A DNA stretch of 64,000 nucleotides from Bog-473 sp963737745 (GTDB lineage: Bacteria > Actinomycetota > Acidimicrobiia > Acidimicrobiales > RAAP-2), in the NCBI GenBank assembly GCA_963737745.1, contig CAVTTR010000013.1, positions 1 to 64,000 on the forward strand, given 5' to 3'. The position numbers and the translations under genes are program-made. Below are positions 16,648 through 24,342 of this stretch, piece by piece (position 1 is the first letter of the stretch; each line of letters starts with the position of its first letter). The notes below the pieces were generated by a model. That model searched no databases and had not been told where the DNA came from. It was given only the letters and a program-made list of their open reading frames with translations.

Positions 16648-17748
16648 TCAGTCGGCTGGCCAGACGTCGCCGCGGTCGCCGGCCGCGAAGGACTCCACCA
16701 GTTCCTGCGCCACGTCGTCGTGGTACTGCACCGGAGGCGACTTCATGAAGTAGGCGGACGGGCCGAGGAGCGGGCCGCCGATGCCACGGTCGAGCGCCAG
16801 CTTGGCGCAACGGACGGCGTCGATGATCACGCCGGCCGAGTTCGGCGAGTCCCACACTTCGAGCTTGAGCTCGAGATTCAACGGCACGTCACCGAAGTTG
16901 CGGCCCTCCATGCGGATGTAGGCCCACTTGCGGTCCTTGAGCCATGGCACGTGGTCCGAAGGCCCGATGTGGACATCGTCCGCCTCGAGCAGGCTGTCCT
17001 CTATCTGACTGGTCACGGCCTGCGTCTTGGAGATCTTCTTGGATTCGAGGCGCTCGCGCTCGAGCATGTTCTTGAAGTCCATGTTGCCGCCGACGTTGAG
17101 CTGGTAGGTGTGGTCGAGGGCCAGGCCGCGGTCCTCGAACAGACGGGTGAGGATGCGGTGGACGATGGTCGAGCCCACCTGGCTCTTGATGTCGTCACCG
17201 ACGATCGGCACCCCGGCGTCGCGGAACTTGCGCGCCCACTCGGGGTCTGAGGCGATGAACACGGGAATGGCATTGACGAAGGCCACGCCGGCGTCGAGGC
17301 ACGCTTGGGCGTAGTGGCGCTGGGCCTGCTCTGACCCGACGGGGAGATATGAGACGAGCACGTCGGCCTTGGCGTCGCGCAAGGCCTGCGCCACGTCGAC
17401 CGGTGCGGCCGGAGACTCCTCGACCACTTCGCGGTAGTACTTGCCCAGGCCGTCGAACGTGGGCCCCCTTTGGACCGTCACCCCGACCTCGCCCACCTCG
17501 GCGAAGCGGATGGTGTTGTTCAAACCGGCGTACATGGCCTTGCCCAGGTCGGTGCCCACCTTGGTCTGGTCGACGTCGAAAGCGGCTACGGGAACGATGT
17601 CCCGTACGTGGTAGCCGCCGAGCTCGACGTGCATCAGCCCGGGCACGGTGTCCTCCGGCTGGGCGTCGCGGTAGTAGGTGATCCCTTGGATCAGCGAGCT
17701 GGCGCAGTTGCCGACTCCGGCGATCGCCAGACGGATAGGACTACTCAT
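16648..17748 (-). CDS. ino1: Inositol-3-phosphate synthase (actinobacterial type)
   Basis: Converts glucose-6-phosphate to inositol-3-phosphate with NAD, the first step toward phosphatidylinositol and mycothiol. The 366-residue product has the Rossmann start RLAIAGVGNCASSLIQGITY, then VSYLPVGSEQAQRHYAQACL, GDDIKSQVGSTIVHRIL and the substrate region LNVGGNMDFKNMLERERLES. This is the short prokaryotic form. The padR regulator immediately upstream overlaps its start by 4 nt (ATGA), the same pairing as Rv0047c-Rv0046c. Confidence 0.96.
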   Translation of the reverse strand: MSSPIRLAIAGVGNCASSLIQGITYYRDAQPEDTVPGLMHVELGGYHVRDIVPVAAFDVDQTKVGTDLGKAMYAGLNNTIRFAEVGEVGVTVQRGPTFDGLGKYYREVVEESPAAPVDVAQALRDAKADVLVSYLPVGSEQAQRHYAQACLDAGVAFVNAIPVFIASDPEWARKFRDAGVPIVGDDIKSQVGSTIVHRILTRLFEDRGLALDHTYQLNVGGNMDFKNMLERERLESKKISKTQAVTSQIEDSLLEADDVHIGPSDHVPWLKDRKWAYIRMEGRNFGDVPLNLELKLEVWDSPNSAGVIIDAVRCAKLALDRGIGGPLLGPSAYFMKSPPVQYHDDVAQELVESFAAGDRGDVWPAD

Positions 17749-18437
17749 CGGGTGTCTCCTTCATAGGTGAAATCGGTGGGAACCGATTGTGCATAGGTGT
17801 GCTCGGCGGGAACCGAGGCGGGAACGGTTTGGATGGGCGCGCGCTCGCTGGCGATCAGCCGGTCGAGCCAGCTGATGTCCTGCGCCACGCTGTCGGCCGT
17901 ATGTTGCACGACCGAGCGGGCGTAGACGTCGAGCTCGACGTTGGTTCCTTGCGCCTCGGCCAGCCGTTGGACCAGTTGGGCCCGGCGCCGCTCGAGCAGT
18001 GAGAGACGGGCCTGGGGGGCGAGATGCCGAGCGAAGGCGAGACGCAACCCGAAACTGCGGGCATCGTCGAGAGAGCTGCCATCGGCCAGCAGCTGGACGA
18101 AGAGCTGTCGACCCTTGTCGGTGATCCGATAGACCTTCTTGCCCCGCCGTGAATGCGAGGGAGAGTGGCGGCGGGCCCGCAACACCGCGAGCTCGCCACT
18201 GAGCGAGCCGGTCGGGGGAGCCTTGGGCGTCCCTACGGGGTGTTGGCCGGCGTCGGGGGTGTTCGGCCCTTCGGTGGCCACGACGGCGCCGATCTTTTCC
18301 AGTCGGGTCAGGGCCGGATAGATCGACCCGAAAGAAACGTTGGCCAAAATGCCCAGGTTGTCGCGCAGTTGGCGCCGGATCTCGTAGCCGTGCAGATCCC
18401 GTTCTTCCAGGAGCCCCAGGATTGCCATGTCCAACAT
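17745..18437 (-). CDS. PadR family transcriptional regulator
   Basis: Winged-helix repressor of 230 residues. The PadR N-terminal domain is clear (MLDMAILGLLEERDLHGYEI, then FGSIYPALTRLEKIGAVVA) and is completed by KKVYRITDKGRQLF after an inserted Pro/Gly-rich loop. The C-terminal half is a Vir_C-like helical dimerisation domain (LLERRRAQLVQRLAEAQGTN). It is co-transcribed with ino1 through a 4-nt overlap. A near-perfect palindrome just upstream of its ATG suggests autoregulation and control of inositol synthesis. Confidence 0.92.
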   Translation of the reverse strand: MLDMAILGLLEERDLHGYEIRRQLRDNLGILANVSFGSIYPALTRLEKIGAVVATEGPNTPDAGQHPVGTPKAPPTGSLSGELAVLRARRHSPSHSRRGKKVYRITDKGRQLFVQLLADGSSLDDARSFGLRLAFARHLAPQARLSLLERRRAQLVQRLAEAQGTNVELDVYARSVVQHTADSVAQDISWLDRLIASERAPIQTVPASVPAEHTYAQSVPTDFTYEGDTR

Positions 18438-18447
18438 TGCGGATCAG

Positions 18448-18464
18448 TATATCGAATCGATATA
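18448..18464. promoter_or_regulatory. Probable PadR operator/promoter palindrome
   Basis: TATATCG-AAT-CGATATA is a perfect 7-bp inverted repeat with a 3-nt centre, 11 nt upstream of the padR start codon at 18437. AT-rich dyads of this kind are typical of PadR operators, and the position would block the padR-ino1 promoter. Target assignment is inference. Confidence 0.7.
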
Positions 18465-18570
18465 GCGATGTACACCACCCTGACACCTCCCTGTCACCTG
18501 GAGCTCACGAATCTGCCGCGGATCATGCGATGCGGTGTGACGCCCGTGCGTGGGGGGTAGCCTTGCAGCC

Positions 18571-19005
18571 GTGTCCGTGACCTCGGAGCCGGGGGCGTCT
18601 GGGAGAGCAGTCAGTGCCGATATTTCGGCCGGGGTCGAGTACCGCCTCGTGCGCAACCGGGTCATCAGCGACGTGGAGCGGGGGCGCAAGCTCAAGGTCG
18701 ATGTCTGCGACGCCCACCCCGAGTTGCTCCGAGCCGCCCGCAACGTCGGGCGTCCGACCAAGGAGCCCTGTCCTCTTTGTCAGGACGGCCAGCTGGTCAA
18801 GGTGACCTTCGTCTTCGGGGCGAAACTGCCGGCGGGCGGGCGCTGCCCGGGAACGGCGGCTGAGCTCACGCAGCTGTGCCGGCGTCCCGAACCGGTGCTC
18901 TGTTACGAGGTGGAGGTGTGCCCTGCCTGCGCCTGGCATCATCTGATGCGGAAGTATCCAGGCGGCGGGCCCAAGGCGCGTGGGCGACGAAAAGTGGCTC
19001 AATGA
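18571..19005 (+). CDS. DUF5318 family zinc-ribbon-like protein
   Basis: Conserved actinobacterial protein of about 144 residues (positional counterpart of Rv0049). It carries cysteine pairs that could bind metal: CPLCQDG around residue 66, CR near 112, and CYEVEVCPACAWHHLMRKYP near the C-terminus. The start is taken as the GTG at 18571 (VSVTSEPGASG); a GTG 21 nt earlier is possible. The stop overlaps the panB start (ATGA). Function is unknown; the metal-binding idea is inference from Cys spacing. Confidence 0.82.
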   Translation: MSVTSEPGASGRAVSADISAGVEYRLVRNRVISDVERGRKLKVDVCDAHPELLRAARNVGRPTKEPCPLCQDGQLVKVTFVFGAKLPAGGRCPGTAAELTQLCRRPEPVLCYEVEVCPACAWHHLMRKYPGGGPKARGRRKVAQ

Positions 19006-19868
19006 GCACCACCGCCCCCACCCCGTCGGACACACCGAGCCCGGTAACGGTTCCCTCCCTGATCAGTCGAAAACGGCGCAGCGGAGCGGTCCCGATCGTG
19101 ATGGTGACCGCCTACGACGAGCCGGGGGCGCGGATCGTGTCCAATGCCGGTGTCGACATCTTGTTGGTGGGCGACTCCGTCTCGAACAATGTGCTGGGCC
19201 ATAAGGACGCCTTGCACATCGACACCGATGTCATGGTGCATCACGTGGCGGCAGTGGCGCAGGCCCACCCTCACTGCCTGATCGTGGGGGACATGCCATG
19301 GATGAGCTACCACCTCTCCACCGACGAGGCGGTCCGCAACGCGGCGAAGTTGATCCGGGCCGGGGCACAGGCGGTGAAGCTCGAAGGCGGTCGGGCCCGA
19401 CTCCCGGTCATTGAGGCCATCATCCGGGCCGAAATCCCCGTCATGGGGCATCTCGGGCTCACACCGCAGTCGGTTCTGGCCATGGGCGGCTTCAAGGTCC
19501 AGGCCCGCAATATCGCCGCCGCCGACGCCCTGCTTGACGCGGCCAAGGCGCTCGAAGCGGCCGGGTGCTTCGCCTTCGTGATCGAAGGGGTGCCCGATGT
19601 GGTGGGCGCCGCCGTGACCGACGCCGTCGGTGTACCCACCATCGGCATCGGCGCCGGGTCCTCATGCGACGGTCAGGTGATGGTGTTTCATGACCTGCTC
19701 GGTTTGGGCGATCACGCGCCACCGCGGTTCGTGCGTCAGTACGCAGAGCTCGGGCGGATCGCCACCGAAGCCATCGCGGCCTTTGCCGACGACGTGCGCA
19801 CCGGGACCTTCCCGAGCGACGCCGAGAGCTATCACGGCACAGCCGAGCTTGGACAGGCGCTGAGCTGA
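19002..19868 (+). CDS. panB: 3-methyl-2-oxobutanoate hydroxymethyltransferase
   Basis: First committed enzyme of pantothenate synthesis: adds a hydroxymethyl group from methylene-THF to ketoisovalerate. Of 288 residues, recognisable parts are IVMVTAYDEPGARIV, LLVGDSVSNNVLGHKDALHI, KLEGGRARLPVIEAIIRAEI, PVMGHLGLTPQSVLAMGGFK and TIGIGAGSSCDGQVMVFHDL. The ATG at 19002 overlaps the previous gene's stop. Mycobacteria keep panB elsewhere, so its position between DUF5318 and rpsF is a local rearrangement. No panC/panD is in the window. Confidence 0.95.
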   Translation: MSTTAPTPSDTPSPVTVPSLISRKRRSGAVPIVMVTAYDEPGARIVSNAGVDILLVGDSVSNNVLGHKDALHIDTDVMVHHVAAVAQAHPHCLIVGDMPWMSYHLSTDEAVRNAAKLIRAGAQAVKLEGGRARLPVIEAIIRAEIPVMGHLGLTPQSVLAMGGFKVQARNIAAADALLDAAKALEAAGCFAFVIEGVPDVVGAAVTDAVGVPTIGIGAGSSCDGQVMVFHDLLGLGDHAPPRFVRQYAELGRIATEAIAAFADDVRTGTFPSDAESYHGTAELGQALS

Positions 19869-19879
19869 GTTTTCCAGCG

Positions 19880-19906
19880 AGAGGCACTTCTGACGGGAAT
19901 GCCTCT
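19880..19906 (+). other. Hairpin after panB
   Basis: AGAGGCA (19880-19886) pairs with TGCCTCT (19900-19906) across a 13-nt loop. There is no T run, so it is not a classic intrinsic terminator. It sits in the 171-nt gap before rpsF, which also contains TACTAT near 19953 that could be a -10 element of the rpsF operon. Confidence 0.35.
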
Positions 19907-20039
19907 TGCGGGAGTCCCCGTCGGCGGCGAAAAGCCGAGCGCCGGGCGCGACTACTATGAATGCCCGCAACAGACCCTGCCCCTGACCGTCAGGGGCCCG
20001 GAGCGATTTCGCCCGGTCCAGAGGGAGGTATGTCCGCAT

Positions 20040-20369
20040 ATGCGGCCTTACGAAGTCATGGCCATCTTTGAGGCCACCACAGACCCCACCGTCATTCAGG
20101 GGGTCCTCGACCGCGTGCTCGAGCTGATCCGCAGCACGGGGGGCAACCCCGGCGCCATCGACCGCTGGGGGAGGCGCACGTTTGCCTATGAGGTGAACCA
20201 CAAGCGCGAGGGCTACTACGTCGTCGTGGAATTCACCTCCGGTGTGCAGACCGTCGCCGACCTCGACCGCATGCTGGGGTTGGCCGACGAGGTGGTTCGC
20301 CACAAGATCGTCCGTTTGCCCGATTCCGTGGGTGGCCGCAAAGTGGCGGCCCAGCCGGCCGCCAGCTGA
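20040..20369 (+). CDS. rpsF: 30S ribosomal protein S6
   Basis: S6 of 109 residues, start at ATG 20040 (MRPYEVMAIFEATTDPTVIQ) with GGGAGG about 12 nt upstream. The RNA-binding alpha/beta fold is evident in RRTFAYEVNHKREGYYVVVE and the C-terminal DEVVRHKIVRLPD. The frame is open further upstream, but that part lacks homology. It heads rpsF-ssb-rpsR-rplI, where S6 and S18 form a heterodimer on 16S rRNA. Confidence 0.96.
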   Translation: MRPYEVMAIFEATTDPTVIQGVLDRVLELIRSTGGNPGAIDRWGRRTFAYEVNHKREGYYVVVEFTSGVQTVADLDRMLGLADEVVRHKIVRLPDSVGGRKVAAQPAAS

Positions 20370-20405
20370 TCCCGACGACAGGCCGCGGGACGAGAGGAGC
20401 ACACA

Positions 20406-20879
20406 ATGGCGACGGATAACAGCGTGGTCCTGGTTGGCAACATCACCCGGGACCCGGAATTGCGCTTTACCAATACGGGGCAGCCGACGGCCTCCTTCGG
20501 GTTGGCCGTCAACCGGCGCTGGCAAAACCGACAGACCCAGGAGTGGGAAGAAGCCACCTCCTTCTTCGACGTCGTGTGTTGGCGCGAAATGGCGGAGAAC
20601 GTGAGCGAGACGCTTACCCGTGGAGCTCGCGTCATGGTGGCCGGCCGCTTGGAACAGCGCAGCTGGGAAACGCAGGAGGGCGACAAGCGCTCCAAGGTCG
20701 AAGTCGTGGCCGACGAGATCGGCCCCTCACTGCGTTGGGCCACCGCCCAAATAACCAAGAACGAGCGACGGGGCCCGAGTGACGGCCCGCCGCGTGGCGG
20801 GAATCGCCCGCCGCAATCGTCACCCCCACCCGCCCCCAACAATGGCGGCGGCTATGGATTCGATGAGGAGCCCTTTTAA
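20406..20879 (+). CDS. ssb: Single-stranded DNA-binding protein
   Basis: SSB of 157 residues. The OB fold covers about 1-110 (SVVLVGNITRDPELRFTNTG, FFDVVCWREMAENVSETL, RVMVAGRLEQRSWETQEG). A Gly/Pro/Asn-rich linker follows, ending in the acidic tip GYGFDEEPF that recruits replication and repair partners. It lies 36 nt after rpsF, and its stop overlaps the rpsR start by one base. Standard length and layout. Confidence 0.96.
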   Translation: MATDNSVVLVGNITRDPELRFTNTGQPTASFGLAVNRRWQNRQTQEWEEATSFFDVVCWREMAENVSETLTRGARVMVAGRLEQRSWETQEGDKRSKVEVVADEIGPSLRWATAQITKNERRGPSDGPPRGGNRPPQSSPPPAPNNGGGYGFDEEPF

Positions 20880-21445
20880 TGGCACGGAACAATCAACGAG
20901 GGGGCACGACCACACGCCGTGCGCCCAAGGATCTGGGGCGCCGGGTCAAGAAGAAGCCGTGCGCCTTATGTCGCGACCAGACCGAATGGGTCGACTACAA
21001 GGACGTGCCCATGCTGCGCAAGTACATGAGCGACCGCGGGAAGATTCGCTCCCGCCGGGTCACGGGGAACTGCGCCCAGCACCAACGCGCACTGGCCCAG
21101 GCCATCAAGACCGCTCGCGAGTTGATCCTGCTCCCTTATACCCAACGCACCGTGACCGAGCGTCCGGGTGGACGTGGGGGCGGACGCGACCGCGGCGAGC
21201 GAGGAGAACGGGGCGAGCGAGCCGAGCGGACGTTGAGCGACACCATCGGTGCTGACGCGCCACGGGATCGTGACGCCAGCGTTGAGATCCTCAGCGATGT
21301 CGAGGACTTCGATCGGCAAAGTGCGAACGGGAGCAGCGAGACGGACAGCGATGCATTCGACGCCGCGCCCGATGGTGATGACTCCGACGCGGTTGACGCA
21401 GCGGTGACCGGTGGTTCGGCACCAGACGAGGACGGCGAACGATGA
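20879..21445 (+). CDS. rpsR: 30S ribosomal protein S18 with about 95-residue C-terminal extension
   Basis: Residues 1-94 are a normal S18: KKPCALCRDQTEWVDYKDVP, RGKIRSRRVTGNCAQHQRAL, ARELILLPYTQR. The CxxC and later Cys-His fit the zinc-type S18. Instead of stopping near residue 90, the frame continues with an RG/ER-rich repeat stretch (GRGGGRDRGERGERGERAER) and then a Ser/Asp/Ala-rich acidic tail up to residue 188. The tail overlaps the rplI start (ATGA), so the extension is unlikely to be a read-through artefact. The role of the tail is unknown. Confidence 0.93.
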   Translation: MARNNQRGGTTTRRAPKDLGRRVKKKPCALCRDQTEWVDYKDVPMLRKYMSDRGKIRSRRVTGNCAQHQRALAQAIKTARELILLPYTQRTVTERPGGRGGGRDRGERGERGERAERTLSDTIGADAPRDRDASVEILSDVEDFDRQSANGSSETDSDAFDAAPDGDDSDAVDAAVTGGSAPDEDGER

Positions 21446-21891
21446 AGGTGCTCTTGCGGGACGACGTGGACGGGGTTGGCCGCCGTGGCGACATCGTGAA
21501 GGTGGCGGGCGGCTTCGCCCGTAACTTCTTGTTGCCCGAGGGCCGGGCCATTCTGGCCAGTCCGGGTGTGGAGGGCCAGGCGGCCCAGATGCGCAAGGGC
21601 CGCGACCTGCGCGAGGCCAAGGACAGAGGTGCGGCGGAAAGCCAGGCCACCATCTTGGCCGGCGCCGTGATCCCCCTGTCCGCTCGGGCCGGCGGCGGCG
21701 GACGCCTCTTCGGCTCGGTCGGCCCAGCTGACGTCGTCAAAGCCATCCGTGCTGCCAAGGGTGTGGAAATCGACAGCAAGCATGTGTTGCTGACAGATCA
21801 CATCAAGGAAGTGGGGTCCTACGACATCACGGTCGAGCTCTTCCCTGGCGTGGCCACCATCGTGACGTTGGAGGTCACGGCCGCCTCCTGA
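21442..21891 (+). CDS. rplI: 50S ribosomal protein L9
   Basis: L9 of 149 residues. The N-terminal rRNA-binding domain is unmistakable (MKVLLRDDVDGVGRRGDIVK then VAGGFARNFLLPEGRAI). It is joined by the long helix to the C-terminal domain (GRLFGSVGPADVVKAIRA, VGSYDITVELFPGVATIVTL). Its ATG overlaps the rpsR stop. Last gene of the ribosomal group; a GC-rich dyad (21902-21916, GCGGCG-TGG-CGCCGC) lacking a T run lies just after it. Confidence 0.97.
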   Translation: MKVLLRDDVDGVGRRGDIVKVAGGFARNFLLPEGRAILASPGVEGQAAQMRKGRDLREAKDRGAAESQATILAGAVIPLSARAGGGGRLFGSVGPADVVKAIRAAKGVEIDSKHVLLTDHIKEVGSYDITVELFPGVATIVTLEVTAAS

Positions 21892-21933
21892 CGCAAAAGG
21901 GGCGGCGTGGCGCCGCGGGGATCCGCGATGTCA

Positions 21934-22062
21934 CAACCCACAGGGACCATTGTGGAATGCAGATGTATTCCCATGGTCCTCCACAGGCACTGTCTGGTTG
22001 TCCACAGGGGCACCCAGTGTTTGACCGACCCAATCCCCAGCTTGTTGCTCTCGTTACCCACA
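21934..22062. promoter_or_regulatory. DnaA-box cluster and hairpin upstream of dnaB
   Basis: Four same-strand 9-mers: CAACCCACA (21934), TCCTCCACA (21977), TTGTCCACA (21998-22006, a perfect actinobacterial DnaA box) and TTACCCACA (22054, one mismatch). A dyad, GGACCAT (21944) with ATGGTCC (21973) enclosing GGAAT/ATTCC, overlaps the first two. This 129-nt stretch directly precedes dnaB, so DnaA control of helicase expression or a DnaA-titrating site is plausible. Confidence 0.55.
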
Positions 22063-22089
22063 GCTCATTGAGCGCAGAGTTGGGGGACC

Positions 22090-23478
22090 GTGGTCCAAGC
22101 CTTTGACGACACCCGCCCCCGCCAGCTTCGGGCGGCTCCCGCCCCCCCGAGCACCAGCCGGGTCCCGCCTCACAACCTCGAGGCGGAGGAGTCGCTCCTG
22201 GGGGCCATGCTGCTCTCCAACGATGCGGCCTCGGTCGCCATCGAGAAGTGTTCGGCCGGTGACTTCTACAAGCCGGCGCACGGCCACATCTTTGGGGCCA
22301 TACGGGCCCTCATAGAGCGCGGTGAGCCGATCGATGCCGTCACGGTCACCGATGAGCTCCAGCGGTCCGGGCTGCTCGAGGCGGTGGGCGACCCGTCGGT
22401 GTTCATCTCGCTCCAGGCCAACACACCATCGATCGCCAACGCCCGGCATTACGCCGCCATCGTCGAGGAGCACTCCCTGCTGCGCCGCCTCATCGGGGTG
22501 GCCGGCGAAATAGCCGACCTGGCCTATTCGGTGCCCGAAGACGTGGAAGCCACGGTCGACGAGGCCGAGCAAATGATGTTCAACGTGGCCGAGCGCCGCA
22601 CGGCCGACACGATGTCGCCCCTGCATGAGCTTCTCCTCAAGGGATTGGATCGCATCGAGGAACTAGGCAAGCGCGGCTCGGCCATCACCGGTGTGGCCAC
22701 GGGCTATCACGAGCTGGACAAGATCCTGCTCGGACTGCAGCCTTCGTCACTGACGATCGTGGGCGCTCGTCCCGGCATGGGGAAGACCAGCTTCGCCCTG
22801 GGGATCCTGGCCCACGTCGGTGTCGTCGTGCAGCGACCGGCCCTCTTGTTCTCCCTGGAGATGGGACATCTCGAGCTCACCCAACGCATGCTGGCCTCCG
22901 AAGCGGAAGTGAACGGGCAGAATCTCCAGACCGGCCAGATACGCACGCAGGACTGGCCCAAGCTCGGCACGGCGGTCACGCGGTTGAGCAACGCGCCCAT
23001 TTTTATCGACGACAATCCCAACGTGACGGTGATGGACATCCGGGCCCGGGCCAGGCGGCTGAAGAAGTCCGAAGGCGATCTGGGATTGGTGGTGATCGAC
23101 TACCTGCAGTTGATGACCGGACGGGGACGAGCGGAGAATCGCCAGACCGAAGTGGCCGAGATCAGCCGTGGATTGAAGATCCTGGCCCGCGAACTCGAAG
23201 TACCGGTGGTCGCGCTGTCGCAGTTGAGCCGAAACCTCGAATCACGCCAGGACAAGACCCCCATGCTGTCCGACCTCCGCGAGTCCGGCTCGCTCGAGCA
23301 GGATGCCGACGTCGTGCTCTTCTTGTACCGCGAGTCCGAGTACAACGACGAGGTGGCCATCGACCGGGCCGACGATGCCTTGGTGGATGTGGCGAAGCAC
23401 CGTAACGGCCCCACCGGCAAGGCCAACCTGTTGTTCTTGAAGCAGTACGCCCGCTTCGAAAATGGGCGCAGTATTTAG
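22090..23478 (+). CDS. dnaB: Replicative DNA helicase DnaB
   Basis: Hexameric fork helicase of 462 residues from a GTG at 22090. The N-terminal domain shows PPHNLEAEESLLGAMLLS and ALIERGEPIDAVTVTDEL. The RecA-like core has Walker A VGARPGMGKTSFALGIL, VVIDYLQLMTGRGRAENRQT, LSQLSRNLESRQDKTPMLSD, LRESGSLEQDADVVLFLYRE and the C-terminal KHRNGPTGKANLLF. No intein interrupts it, unlike several mycobacterial homologues. It ends one base before the convergent amidotransferase gene, with no terminator between. Confidence 0.97.
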   Translation: MVQAFDDTRPRQLRAAPAPPSTSRVPPHNLEAEESLLGAMLLSNDAASVAIEKCSAGDFYKPAHGHIFGAIRALIERGEPIDAVTVTDELQRSGLLEAVGDPSVFISLQANTPSIANARHYAAIVEEHSLLRRLIGVAGEIADLAYSVPEDVEATVDEAEQMMFNVAERRTADTMSPLHELLLKGLDRIEELGKRGSAITGVATGYHELDKILLGLQPSSLTIVGARPGMGKTSFALGILAHVGVVVQRPALLFSLEMGHLELTQRMLASEAEVNGQNLQTGQIRTQDWPKLGTAVTRLSNAPIFIDDNPNVTVMDIRARARRLKKSEGDLGLVVIDYLQLMTGRGRAENRQTEVAEISRGLKILARELEVPVVALSQLSRNLESRQDKTPMLSDLRESGSLEQDADVVLFLYRESEYNDEVAIDRADDALVDVAKHRNGPTGKANLLFLKQYARFENGRSI

Positions 23479-23479
23479 C

Positions 23480-24229
23480 TCATCCCGCAGAAATGGTGGG
23501 TCGTGTGCTCGAGCTGCGCTGCTGCGCCGCCACGAGGCCGGCAAAGCGCCCACACACGAGATCTCGCGCCGGGGCCAGCGCGGCCACCGCAGCAGGTGTC
23601 GCCGCCCACAGCCCTTCGGGGCCACCCGGAAGCCGCTCCACATCTTCTGCGAACGCGTCGAGGAATCCCTCGACCGCCTCCGTGGTGACTTCGAGGTGGA
23701 ACTGCACGCCCCATGCCACATCGCCCACCCGGTAGGCCTGATTGACGTACGCCTGATTGCTGATGAGACGTTGACTCCCTGGCGGGAGGTCGAGCGTCTC
23801 TCCGTGCCAGTGCAACACGCGAAGGGTGGAGGGCAGGCCGGCAAACAGCTCGTCGTCCTCACAAGCCGGGGCGAGATGAACCGGCGCCCAGCCGATCTCC
23901 GGACCTTGCGGGTCGCGATAGACGGAGCCGCCGGCCGCCACGGCAAGGAGTTGTGCGCCGAGGCAGACGCCCAGGGTGGGGATGCCGGCCGCGAGGGCCT
24001 CGGCCAGTATCGAGATCTCGGCCTCCCTACTGGGAAAGCCCGCGTCGGAGGAGGCCGACATGGGCCCGCCCATGACCACCACACCGTCGAGCCCCCCAAT
24101 ATCGCCAGGGATCTCGTCTCCGCCGAAAACCTGGCACGAGTCGATCGTGACTCCCGCTGCCCGGAGAGCGTGGTCGACGGCGAACGCCGACTCGGGGGCC
24201 ACATGTTGGACAACCAAGCAGTTCGGCAT
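23480..24229 (-). CDS. Class I glutamine amidotransferase-like protein
   Basis: GATase1-type protein of 249 residues from ATG 24229 (MPNCLVVQHVAPES). It has the oxyanion strand GLDGVVVMGGPMSASSD, the nucleophile elbow GVCLGAQLLAVAAGG with Cys, and the catalytic His/Glu region VAWGVQFHLEVTTEAVEGFL. The stand-alone form resembles GMP-synthase-like amidotransferases that act on small molecules; the substrate is unknown. The frame is open to 24307 but the upstream codons show no homology. Confidence 0.85.
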   Translation of the reverse strand: MPNCLVVQHVAPESAFAVDHALRAAGVTIDSCQVFGGDEIPGDIGGLDGVVVMGGPMSASSDAGFPSREAEISILAEALAAGIPTLGVCLGAQLLAVAAGGSVYRDPQGPEIGWAPVHLAPACEDDELFAGLPSTLRVLHWHGETLDLPPGSQRLISNQAYVNQAYRVGDVAWGVQFHLEVTTEAVEGFLDAFAEDVERLPGGPEGLWAATPAAVAALAPARDLVCGRFAGLVAAQQRSSSTRPTISAG

Positions 24230-24342
24230 AGGCGTCGGGATCGGGGCAACGCCGTGCGCATGCACAGCCAGCGCCCCACTCTCCTTTCCGGAGTGGCGTG
24301 GGGCCACAGATTAGGAGATCGGCTGCTGTTGGCGACAGACGG

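Noticed and set aside
21902..21916. Intrinsic terminator after rplI
   Set aside because: GC-rich dyad present but no T run follows on the plus strand.
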